Source: an uncultured Eubacterium sp.
GTDB lineage: Bacteria; Bacillota; Clostridia; Lachnospirales; Lachnospiraceae
Direction of reading: 5' to 3'
DNA length: 6,820 nt
Assembly: GCA_902475415.1 (NCBI GenBank)
Contig: CABRZK010000139.1
Coordinates: forward strand, 1-6,820
This document shows positions 1 to 5,558 of the stretch, in pieces (position 1 is the stretch's first letter; each line of letters begins with the position of its first letter). Both the position numbers and the translations under genes were made by a program. The notes beneath the pieces were generated by a model, which saw nothing but the letters and a program-made list of their open reading frames with translations, did no database searches and was not told where the DNA came from.

Positions 1-1
1 T

Positions 2-1747
2 ACTTTTTATAATGTGGAAGAATATTATCGATTAAGATGGACAGATTCCAAGATTTATTTGCTGGATTTTGAGAGACAGATGTCAGAGGATATGAATTTG
101 TCGGAGGTCAGCATAGATAGTGGTGCACTTCGATTAGGTATCGGCAGTGCGGATGATGTTCAGTATGCCGTTTACGGAACACAGGAGCAGCAGTATACGT
201 ATATTGTTTCCAATGGACAGCTGTGGCTTTATGACGGCACCAACAAGATTTTGACGAAAGTCTATGCGGATGCGGATGAGGGCCATAATTGCGGTCATGA
301 AGATGATTGTGAAATCAAGGTCATTCACGCAGATCCGGATACCGGCGATTTATATTTTATTGTTTACGGCTATATGCACTCGGGAAATTATGAGGGCAGA
401 GAAGGCATTATGGTCAATCATTTCAGTCACGGAGATGTCATGCTGGAAGAAATGATCTTTATACCTTTTGATAAAGGCTTCGAGCAGATGAGAAGCGGTC
501 TTGAGGAGCTGGCTTATATGAACAGCAATAACGAGGCTTATCTGATGCTGGAAGACTGTGTTTATAAAATTGATGTATCCCTTGGAAGGATGGAGAAAGT
601 CTGGGATAATCTGAACAGCAGTAATTGCACAGCTTCTGATAAAGGCATTTTTGTCATGAGCGAGGGCGGCAATGATTACGGCGGCGACAGTTTAAAGCTT
701 ATAGATTTGAATACAGGCAAAGAGCAGACGATCAGCGGCAGCGGTCAGTTGATCACACCTTTGGGCTATGCCGGAGAAGATCTGGTATACGGACTGATTG
801 ATCCGGACCTTGTAAAAGAAGATTCTACGGGGGTTATTCAGGCACCTGTCAGCGAGATACACATTGTGGATGGACAGCTGAATGATGTCAAAAGCTACAG
901 TAAATCAGGAGATTACGTGATGCGCCTGACAATCAGCGAGGGCAATATTTCCATGAAACTTGCCAAAGCTGTTTCAAATGGTGATTATACAGATTATGAG
1001 GATGATGGAGAAGACTATATCATCCGCAATATTGAAGCGTCAGACAGTACAGTTTATGTGGACAGACTCAAAGACGGTACAAGGGGTATACAGAACTGGC
1101 TGTATCTTGGAACATCAGACAGTTTTGTACCAATCACACAGATTGCCAGATATCTTGATCCGGGATATGATATTTCCAAGAAGTATGAGTCCTCGGACAA
1201 TGTGGAAATGCAGTATTATGTGTATACAAAGGGACGCATGGCAGCATCATTTAATACGATCCAGGAGGCTGTTGAGTACGGCAATACTTATGCCGGAACA
1301 ATTATGACCAGTCATAAACAGGTTCTGTGGCAGAGAGCCGGCAGAGCTTATATCTGGGATCTGAATATTGACAGTATTGATAAGGCGGACAGTCAGACGG
1401 GCATCAATCAGATTCTGATCAACAAGATTGCAAGCTACGAAGGCTGGGAGCTGAAATCAGAAGTGGATGATTCTCAACCGTTATTTGCAGCAATGTCAGA
1501 TGCACTTCCGGCAGAGACCATTGACCTGACAGGTCTGGAGCTGACAGATGTTCTGCATTTTGTTTACAGAGACCGACTGGTGGCTGTGAAGATATCAGAC
1601 AGCGATTATGCGCTGATCACAGCGTATGATACAAACGCTGTATGGCTGGCGGATCCTGTTACAGGAGAGGTCTCAAGTATGTCTCAGTCGGCGGCAGAGA
1701 CATTGTTCAAGCAATACGGCAAAGTTTATTACAGTTATATGGATTGA
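2..1747 (+). CDS. Large beta-rich protein with degenerate C39-like C-terminal domain (5' partial)
   Basis: This is the C-terminal part of a protein whose start lies upstream of the window. The frame is open from base 2, and the GTG at 14 has no ribosome binding site, so it is probably an internal valine. Residues are counted from that GTG (577 in total). Residues 1-400 are rich in short beta-strand pairs such as YIVSNGQLWLYDG (63-75), YLMLEDCVYKID (176-187) and LKLIDLNTGKE (227-237), a pattern typical of beta-propeller blades. Residues 91-99 hold an H-x-C-x-H-x3-C cluster that might bind metal. Residues 435-577 resemble a C39-like papain-fold domain: a helix-like TGINQILINKIASYEG segment (462-477), then DYALITAYDTNAVWLADPVTG (531-551) and a terminal LFKQYGKVYYSY. 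No cysteine is present there, and Tyr532 lies where the catalytic His is expected, so it is probably non-catalytic. No membrane segment is visible in this part. The biological role is unknown, and the domain calls are made by eye. Confidence 0.8.
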   Translation, partial: TFYNVEEYYRLRWTDSKIYLLDFERQMSEDMNLSEVSIDSGALRLGIGSADDVQYAVYGTQEQQYTYIVSNGQLWLYDGTNKILTKVYADADEGHNCGHEDDCEIKVIHADPDTGDLYFIVYGYMHSGNYEGREGIMVNHFSHGDVMLEEMIFIPFDKGFEQMRSGLEELAYMNSNNEAYLMLEDCVYKIDVSLGRMEKVWDNLNSSNCTASDKGIFVMSEGGNDYGGDSLKLIDLNTGKEQTISGSGQLITPLGYAGEDLVYGLIDPDLVKEDSTGVIQAPVSEIHIVDGQLNDVKSYSKSGDYVMRLTISEGNISMKLAKAVSNGDYTDYEDDGEDYIIRNIEASDSTVYVDRLKDGTRGIQNWLYLGTSDSFVPITQIARYLDPGYDISKKYESSDNVEMQYYVYTKGRMAASFNTIQEAVEYGNTYAGTIMTSHKQVLWQRAGRAYIWDLNIDSIDKADSQTGINQILINKIASYEGWELKSEVDDSQPLFAAMSDALPAETIDLTGLELTDVLHFVYRDRLVAVKISDSDYALITAYDTNAVWLADPVTGEVSSMSQSAAETLFKQYGKVYYSYMD

Positions 1748-1766
1748 TAGTGACAGATGGTATGAA

Positions 1767-1783
1767 TGTCTGCAAAGCGGACA
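1767..1783 (+). other. Short hairpin ahead of the pfkA ribosome binding site
   Basis: TGTCTGC (1767-1773) pairs with GCGGACA (1777-1783) around an AAA triloop, giving seven base pairs including one G-U. No T-run follows, so it is not an intrinsic terminator. The 64-base gap between the upstream gene and pfkA has no convincing promoter that I can see, so pfkA may be transcribed from upstream with this small stem lying 13 bases before its AGGGAGG. It may also be chance. Confidence 0.3.
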
Positions 1784-1811
1784 GCAAAGTTCAGACAGGG
1801 AGGAAACAGAG

Positions 1812-2783
1812 ATGGGAGAAATTAAAACAATTGGCGTTTTAACAAGCGGCGGTGATGCACCGGGTATGAATGCAGCTATACGTGCGGTAGTGCGTCAGGC
1901 AATCTCAAAGGGAAAAAAGGTAAAGGGTATCAGACGTGGTTATACAGGTCTGCTGGCTGAAGATATTGTCGATATGGAAGCAAAAGATGTATCTGATATC
2001 ATTCAGCGCGGTGGTACGATTCTTCAGACAGCAAGATGTCCGGAGTTCCGTACAGAAGAAGGACAGAAACTTGGCGCAGAGATGTGCAGAAAGCATGGAA
2101 TCGAAGGAATCATCGTAATCGGTGGTGATGGCTCTTTCCGTGGTGCACAGAAACTGGCAGCACAGGGAATCAATACAATCGGTATCCCGGGAACCATTGA
2201 TCTGGATATTTCCTGTACCGATTATACCATTGGTTTTGATACCGCTGTTAATACAGCGATGGAAGCCATCGACAAAATCCGTGATACAGCATCTTCTCAT
2301 GAGCGCTGCAGTATCATCGAAGTAATGGGACGTGACGCAGGATATATCGCATTATGGTGTGGTCTTGCAAACGGAGCTGAGCAGGTACTGATCCCAGAGA
2401 AATATGATTACGATGAGCAGAAGATTGTCAATAACATCATTGCAAATCGTAAGCGTGGCAAGAGACATTATATTATCATCAATGCAGAGGGAATCGGACA
2501 TTCCACATCTCTGGCAAGACGTATCGAGGCAGCGACAGGTATGGAGACCAGAGCGACTATTCTTGGTCACATGCAGCGTGGCGGAAGCCCGACATGTAAA
2601 GACCGTGTGTATGCATCTACCATGGGTGCTTATGCGGTGGATCTTCTCTGTGAAGGCAAGAGCAACCGTGTCGTTGCTTACAGAGACGGTAAGTTCACAG
2701 ATTTTGATGTGGATGAGGCACTGGCTATGGAGAAGAGGATTTCTGATTACCAGTTCGATGTAGGAAGAAACCTCTCTATCTAA
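1812..2783 (+). CDS. pfkA: ATP-dependent 6-phosphofructokinase
   Basis: PfkA phosphorylates fructose 6-phosphate to fructose 1,6-bisphosphate with ATP, the committed step of glycolysis, in the cytoplasm. The 323-residue length fits bacterial PfkA (about 320). The ATG at 1812 follows AGGGAGG (1797-1803) by 8 bases. An in-frame extension upstream overlaps the previous gene and has no such support. Visible motifs are TSGGDAPGMNAAIR (11-24), the ATP loop GGDGS (104-108), the active-site loop PGTID (126-130, with catalytic Asp130), MGR (172-174), ETRAT (245-249) and LGHMQRGGSP (251-260). Gly107 and Gly127 sit where PPi-dependent enzymes usually carry Asp and Lys, which indicates ATP use. Arg24, Arg28 and Arg66 match E. 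coli Arg21, Arg25 and Arg54 of the effector site, so allosteric control is plausible. Oddly, residue 131 is Leu in the normally invariant TIDND. A strong terminator follows. Confidence 0.97.
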   Translation: MGEIKTIGVLTSGGDAPGMNAAIRAVVRQAISKGKKVKGIRRGYTGLLAEDIVDMEAKDVSDIIQRGGTILQTARCPEFRTEEGQKLGAEMCRKHGIEGIIVIGGDGSFRGAQKLAAQGINTIGIPGTIDLDISCTDYTIGFDTAVNTAMEAIDKIRDTASSHERCSIIEVMGRDAGYIALWCGLANGAEQVLIPEKYDYDEQKIVNNIIANRKRGKRHYIIINAEGIGHSTSLARRIEAATGMETRATILGHMQRGGSPTCKDRVYASTMGAYAVDLLCEGKSNRVVAYRDGKFTDFDVDEALAMEKRISDYQFDVGRNLSI

Positions 2784-2799
2784 GAATCACAGGAAGGAT

Positions 2800-2841
2800 A
2801 CAGGAAACTGTCAGGACAGAGCAGAAGTCAGCAGCTTTGTC
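2800..2841 (+). other. Two small hairpins in the pfkA 3' untranslated region
   Basis: ACAG-GAAA-CTGT (2800-2811) forms a 4-bp stem closed by a GNRA-type GAAA loop. GACAGAGC (2815-2822) pairs with GCTTTGTC (2834-2841) over an 11-base loop, 8 bp with one G-U. They lie between the pfkA stop and its terminator and would be in the same transcript. Neither is followed by a T-run. They could shape mRNA decay or a 3'-end fragment, but short stems like these can arise by chance. Confidence 0.3.
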
Positions 2842-2863
2842 ATACGGTTTTATTGTTTATCAG

Positions 2864-2922
2864 AAAGCAATTTATATTATTCCGGATAAGTTCACTCCGG
2901 GGATAATGTAAATTGCTTTTTT
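2864..2922 (+). terminator. Strong intrinsic terminator after pfkA
   Basis: The left arm (2864-2885, AAAGCAATTTATATTATTCCGG minus its ends in the core) pairs with the right arm (2897-2919) over an 11-base loop (2886-2896). The outer 11 bp AAAGCAATTTA/TAAATTGCTTT and the inner CCGG/CCGG are perfect. The middle has two G-U pairs and one bulged G. A run of six T (2917-2922) ends it. The hairpin lies 80 bases after the pfkA stop, so it most likely ends the pfkA transcript. Confidence 0.9.
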
Positions 2923-2941
2923 GTGCGATTCTGGGTATAAT
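2913..2941 (+). promoter_or_regulatory. Candidate sigma-A promoter for the methyltransferase-niaR operon
   Basis: A perfect -10 TATAAT (2936-2941) lies 17 bases after TTGCTT (2913-2918), which matches three of six -35 consensus positions. The predicted start is near 2948, giving a leader of about 70 bases before the methyltransferase ATG. The -35 lies within the right arm of the pfkA terminator, so terminator and promoter are physically overlapped. Confidence 0.65.
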
Positions 2942-3018
2942 GATAAGTGGGAAAAGCGGCGTGATCGCAAAAATGCTCGGTGCGCCTGTTTTTGAAAGAA
3001 TCGAAAAAGGAAGAACCA

Positions 3019-3795
3019 ATGATAACAAGTACATCAAATGCACAGGTGAAAGCCTTAAGTAAACTGATAAAAAATGCAAGAACGCGGCGGCAACAACAGC
3101 TGTATGTCGTAGAAGGCATCCGGATGTTTCGGGAGACACCGCCGGAGCGTATTGAGAAAGTGTATGTATCGGAATCTTTTGCAAAAGATCCGGCCCATGC
3201 AGGTGTCTTTGAAGGGACTGACTGGGAGATGCTGTCAGATTCTGTATTTGCGGCAGTATCAGATACCAAAACCCCACAGGGCGTACTCTGTCTGGTAAAA
3301 ATGCAGGAGAACAGTCTGGGAGATATGTTGCAGCAGGAGAATGGAATCTGGCTCATTCTGGAAAATGTCCAGGATCCGGGAAATCTCGGTACAATGTTTC
3401 GTACCGGGGAAGGCGCAGGTATCTCCGGTGTAATCATGGATAAGTGCACCGTGGATATTTATAATCCGAAGACAATACGATCCACCATGGGAAGTATTTT
3501 CCGTCTGCCGTTTTATATTACGGAGGATCTGCATGAGACGATCCGACAGCTTCAGAGTCGTAAGATCTGTGTCTATGCAGCACATCTGGAGGGCAGTGTC
3601 TGCTACGATGAGCCGGATTACCGGACCGGAACAGCGTTCCTGATCGGAAATGAAGGAAATGGACTGACAGCAGAAACAACCAGACTGGCTGATGCTTATA
3701 TCAGAATTCCGATGGGAGGACAGCTGGAATCCCTGAATGCGGCGATGGCGGCAGGTATTCTGATGTATGAGGCCAACAGACAGAGGAGAAGTTAA
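3019..3795 (+). CDS. TrmH/SpoU-family RNA 2'-O-methyltransferase (RlmB/TsnR-like)
   Basis: A cytoplasmic SPOUT-class enzyme that uses S-adenosylmethionine to methylate a ribose 2'-hydroxyl in RNA, most likely rRNA. The 258-residue protein starts at ATG 3019, with AAGGAAG (3007-3013) placed 5 bases before it. An upstream in-frame GTG at 2980 lacks a binding site and would add a 13-residue tail not typical of the family. Residues 1-95 fit the SpoU substrate-binding domain (opening MITSTSNAQVKAL). The catalytic SPOUT domain shows all three motifs: motif 1 ENVQDPGNLGTMFRT (115-129; Asn116, Arg128), motif 2 around TMGSIFRLP (156-164), and motif 3 LIGNEGNGL (208-216) with IPMGGQLESLNAAMAAG (230-246). 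These residues form the trefoil knot that binds SAM. It is the first gene of an operon with an 88-residue protein and niaR. The precise target (23S G2251 or another site) cannot be told from sequence. Confidence 0.93.
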   Translation: MITSTSNAQVKALSKLIKNARTRRQQQLYVVEGIRMFRETPPERIEKVYVSESFAKDPAHAGVFEGTDWEMLSDSVFAAVSDTKTPQGVLCLVKMQENSLGDMLQQENGIWLILENVQDPGNLGTMFRTGEGAGISGVIMDKCTVDIYNPKTIRSTMGSIFRLPFYITEDLHETIRQLQSRKICVYAAHLEGSVCYDEPDYRTGTAFLIGNEGNGLTAETTRLADAYIRIPMGGQLESLNAAMAAGILMYEANRQRRS

Positions 3796-3796
3796 A

Positions 3797-4063
3797 ATGT
3801 TTCGTTTATGGGCAAAAGAATTTAAAAATAACCGCATGCTGCGCGATACTACCATCAGTGATGATAGTGAAGAAACCCGCACACATAAAGTGTTTCATGC
3901 GTTAGAAGAAGTATGCTATGAATTTGATCTGGGAAAACCAATCTGGCTGGAGCACACCATCGATGAATTCAAACGGCATGCCAAGGCACGGTTCTATCAG
4001 GATAACTTTATAGAAGAGATTGATTTTGATTTTCTGGAGATTCAGGTGCTCGAGGAGGATTAA
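3797..4063 (+). CDS. Conserved-looking small protein of unknown function (88 aa)
   Basis: I do not recognise a named family. The ATG at 3797 is one base after the methyltransferase stop and is preceded by AGGAG (3784-3788) at 8 bases. An earlier in-frame ATG at 3767 lies inside the methyltransferase gene without a comparable site. The protein has a basic, aromatic N-terminus (MFRLWAKEFKNNRMLRD, 1-17), a polar acidic stretch (SDDSEETR, 21-28), then a predicted helix VFHALEEVCYEFDLGKP (32-48), a WLEHTIDEFKRHAKARFYQ segment (50-68) and an acidic C-terminus rich in Ile, Phe and Glu/Asp (69-88). There is no signal peptide, membrane segment or metal motif, so it is probably cytoplasmic. Its tight coupling to the methyltransferase and niaR (next ATG 6 bases after its stop) supports co-expression. 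Any role in RNA modification or NAD control is inference. Confidence 0.85.
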   Translation: MFRLWAKEFKNNRMLRDTTISDDSEETRTHKVFHALEEVCYEFDLGKPIWLEHTIDEFKRHAKARFYQDNFIEEIDFDFLEIQVLEED

Positions 4064-4069
4064 GACAGG

Positions 4070-4591
4070 ATGACAGACGGAATGACACGAAGAACAGAGC
4101 TGATGAAGATATTAAAGCAGGAGAGCCGCCCATTATCAGGGACGGAACTTTCGAAACGCTTTGGTGTCAGCAGACAGGTGATCGTGCAGGATATTGCACT
4201 TTTGCTGGCAACCAACCGTAATATTCTGAGTACGAACAAAGGATATGTGCTTTTTGATCCGGATCGTGGACAAAATATGAGCAGAAGGATTTTTGCAGTA
4301 CGTCATACGGATGAACAGATGCGGGAAGAACTGTATCTGATCGTGGATCATGGTGGACATGTCTGTGATGTGGTGGTAGAGCACGAAATTTACGGACAGC
4401 TCAGCGCAGATCTGATCTTGAAAAACCGCAGGGATGTGGACGAATTTATCCGTAAAATGGGAGAAATCTCAGATCAGCCATTGAAGATTCTGACTGGCGA
4501 CAGTCATTTTCATACCGTTGAGGCAGAATCCGAGGAGATTCTGGATGATATCGAAAAGCAGCTGAAGAAAAAAGGCTTTCTGCGGAATTAA
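4070..4591 (+). CDS. niaR: NiaR-type transcriptional repressor of niacin/NAD genes (HTH plus 3H domain)
   Basis: NiaR binds nicotinic acid and then represses genes for NAD synthesis and niacin uptake in Firmicutes and Thermotoga. The 173-residue length matches the family. Residues 6-57 form a winged helix-turn-helix (SGTELSKRFGVSRQVIVQDIALL, 23-45). Residues 74-169 form the 3H domain with its histidines: RHTDEQMREELYLIVDHGGHVCDVVVEHEIYGQL (78-111) and SHFHTVEA (145-152). His79, Glu87, His146 and His148 fall at the same numbers as the metal ligands I recall for the Thermotoga protein TM1602. ATG 4070 has AGGAGG (4053-4058) 11 bases before it, and ATG 4082 is a less supported alternative. It ends a three-gene operon. 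No NAD gene lies in this window, so it probably acts on distant targets. Confidence 0.93.
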   Translation: MTDGMTRRTELMKILKQESRPLSGTELSKRFGVSRQVIVQDIALLLATNRNILSTNKGYVLFDPDRGQNMSRRIFAVRHTDEQMREELYLIVDHGGHVCDVVVEHEIYGQLSADLILKNRRDVDEFIRKMGEISDQPLKILTGDSHFHTVEAESEEILDDIEKQLKKKGFLRN

Positions 4592-4610
4592 TTCTTAATA
4601 ATAAATGAAA

Positions 4611-4642
4611 ATGACAAAAAGAGCGGAAAGATAAGGTATAAT
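4611..4642 (+). promoter_or_regulatory. Candidate promoter for the alarmone synthetase
   Basis: A perfect TATAAT -10 (4637-4642) lies 36 bases before the chosen GTG start. The best -35-like hexamer, ATGACA (4611-4616, five of six), has a 20-base spacer, which is too long for an ideal promoter, so the -35 is uncertain. Transcription would start near 4649. No clear terminator separates niaR from this gene, so read-through is also possible. Confidence 0.5.
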
Positions 4643-4677
4643 AGTCTGAAGAAAATAAAAAAGAAAAGGTGAGAGAC

Positions 4678-5400
4678 GTGGATTTTCAAAGGAAAATCTG
4701 TGAATCTGTTGCAAATTCAGGAGGTTTTTGGTTGCATATGGCAGAAGATGCAGAAAGAGGGGAAAACGTCTACGACTGGCAGAGTCTGATGTTTCTATAT
4801 AATGCAGCGATTAAGGAGGTTCGGACAAAACTGGATATCATGAATGATGAATTTCAGTTTATTCATCAGTACAACCCGATTGAATATATCAAATCCAGGA
4901 TCAAGACACCGAACAGTATCGCAAAGAAATTGAGCCGTCACGGTCTGGAAAATACAATGGAGAATATGGTAGAGCATATCAATGATATCGCCGGTGTGCG
5001 GATTGTATGCTCATTTACGTCAGATATCTACCGACTGGCAGATATGATCGGTAAACAGCAGGAGTTTACCATTCTCTATATCAAAGATTACATGAAGCAC
5101 CCAAAGGAGAGCGGATACCGCAGCTATCACATGCTGATCACGGTACCGATCCAGACAACAAATGGAATCCGACATACCAAGGTGGAGATTCAGATCCGTA
5201 CGATTGCCATGGATTTCTGGGCAAGTCTGGAACACAAGATTTATTATAAATTCGAAGGAAATGCACCACAGTATATCAGTCAGGAACTGAGGGAATGTGC
5301 GGCGATCACATCTAAGCTGGATGCCAAGATGCTGTCACTGAATGAGGCAATTATCGCGGAAAAGGAACGCCAGCAGAGGGAAGAAGCACAGGAAGTCTGA
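4678..5400 (+). CDS. Small alarmone synthetase (GTP pyrophosphokinase, YwaC/RelP-like)
   Basis: This single-domain RelA/SpoT synthetase transfers pyrophosphate from ATP to GDP or GTP, making (p)ppGpp in the cytoplasm under stress. I chose GTG 4678 because AGGTGA (4667-4672) lies 5 bases before it and fits the anti-Shine-Dalgarno sequence. GTG 4669 overlaps that site. The protein is 240 residues, slightly longer than the usual 210-230. Counting from GTG 4678, the motifs are NPIEYIKSRIK (66-76), NDIAGVRIVCSF (102-113, metal-binding Asp103), KDYMKHPKESGYRSYH (136-151) and EIQIRTIAMDFWASLEHKIYYK (170-191, catalytic Glu170). The 170-191 block resembles B. subtilis YwaC closely. There is no HD hydrolase, TGS or ACT domain, so it can synthesise but not degrade the alarmone. 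The C-terminal helices probably mediate tetramer formation. The tail (about 228-238) is strongly charged. Confidence 0.93.
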   Translation: MDFQRKICESVANSGGFWLHMAEDAERGENVYDWQSLMFLYNAAIKEVRTKLDIMNDEFQFIHQYNPIEYIKSRIKTPNSIAKKLSRHGLENTMENMVEHINDIAGVRIVCSFTSDIYRLADMIGKQQEFTILYIKDYMKHPKESGYRSYHMLITVPIQTTNGIRHTKVEIQIRTIAMDFWASLEHKIYYKFEGNAPQYISQELRECAAITSKLDAKMLSLNEAIIAEKERQQREEAQEV

Positions 5401-5402
5401 TG

Positions 5403-5432
5403 TTGCGGTGATGCTTTTGTTCATGATATAAT
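5403..5432 (+). promoter_or_regulatory. Distal candidate promoter P1 for the SAH hydrolase gene
   Basis: An extended -10 (TGA then TATAAT, 5424-5432) lies 18 bases after TTGCGG (5403-5408), a partial -35. The start would be near 5439, giving a leader of about 120 bases. It begins three bases after the alarmone synthetase stop codon. Confidence 0.5.
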
Positions 5433-5468
5433 GAGTGCAAGAGAGTCAACATGCTGGCTTGATTGACG

Positions 5469-5497
5469 AACGGCGAATGTGATCATAAGCCGTTTTT
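5469..5497 (+). terminator. Weak terminator-like hairpin after the alarmone synthetase
   Basis: AACGGC (5469-5474) pairs with GCCGTT (5489-5494) across a 14-base loop, and the T-run covers 5493-5497. The stem is only 6 bp and the loop is large, so it would be a weak terminator of the upstream gene or an attenuator in a P1 transcript. Its right arm is also used by the competing stem at 5482-5506. Confidence 0.4.
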
Positions 5498-5506
5498 GCT
5501 TATGAT
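5482..5506. promoter_or_regulatory. Perfect 9-bp inverted repeat overlapping promoter P2
   Basis: ATCATAAGC (5482-5490) and GCTTATGAT (5498-5506) are perfect inverted repeats around a 7-base spacer. The right arm contains the extended TG and the first base of the P2 -10, and the left arm covers its expected -35. This is where a repressor operator would sit. As RNA from P1 it would form a 9-bp hairpin that excludes the 5469-5497 stem. Confidence 0.55.
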
Positions 5507-5511
5507 ATAAT
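5503..5511 (+). promoter_or_regulatory. Proximal candidate promoter P2 for the SAH hydrolase gene
   Basis: This is an extended -10, TGA (5503-5505) followed by TATAAT (5506-5511). No good -35 is seen at 16-18 bases upstream, which extended -10 promoters can tolerate. The start would be near 5518, leaving a leader of about 40 bases, too short for a known riboswitch. Confidence 0.6.
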
Positions 5512-5558
5512 GAAAAATTACAGAAATTAAATAATTTAGACATTTTAGGAGGAAACCA

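Larger units (their letters stand above)
5415..5513 (+). repeat. Duplicated 20-base promoter-like element (two direct copies)
   Basis: Copies at 5415-5434 and 5494-5513 match at 18 of 20 positions, with the final 12 bases ATGATATAATGA identical. They are 79 bases apart. Each contains a complete extended -10 (TGATATAAT). This may be a local duplication of a promoter. Confidence 0.7.

Noticed and set aside
1744..1766. Promoter for pfkA from TTGATA and TATGAA
   Set aside because: The spacer is only 11 bases and the -10 is poor, so it is not a credible promoter.
2940..3062. Small + strand frame (40 codons) beginning MISGKSGVIAKMLGAPVFER
   Set aside because: The translation looks protein-like, but its ATG overlaps the TATAAT box, it has no ribosome binding site, and it runs out of frame into the methyltransferase gene.
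3259..3882. Minus-strand open frame (207 codons) opposite the methyltransferase
   Set aside because: It overlaps the conserved SpoU motifs and the start of the 88-residue gene, and shows no domain.
4063..4081. AGACAGG...ACAGACGG at the niaR start, also AGACAGG near 1793, as possible NiaR operators
   Set aside because: I cannot recall the NiaR box reliably enough, the palindrome is poor, and GACAG-like words are frequent in this window.
4585..4594. GAATTAATTC palindrome at the end of niaR as a terminator
   Set aside because: It is a 10-base AT-rich palindrome with no loop and no T-run, so it cannot act as an intrinsic terminator.
5439..5558. SAH or SAM riboswitch before ahcY
   Set aside because: The leader is short and AT-rich and lacks the conserved cores I know for these classes. 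Only the simple hairpins described above are supported.
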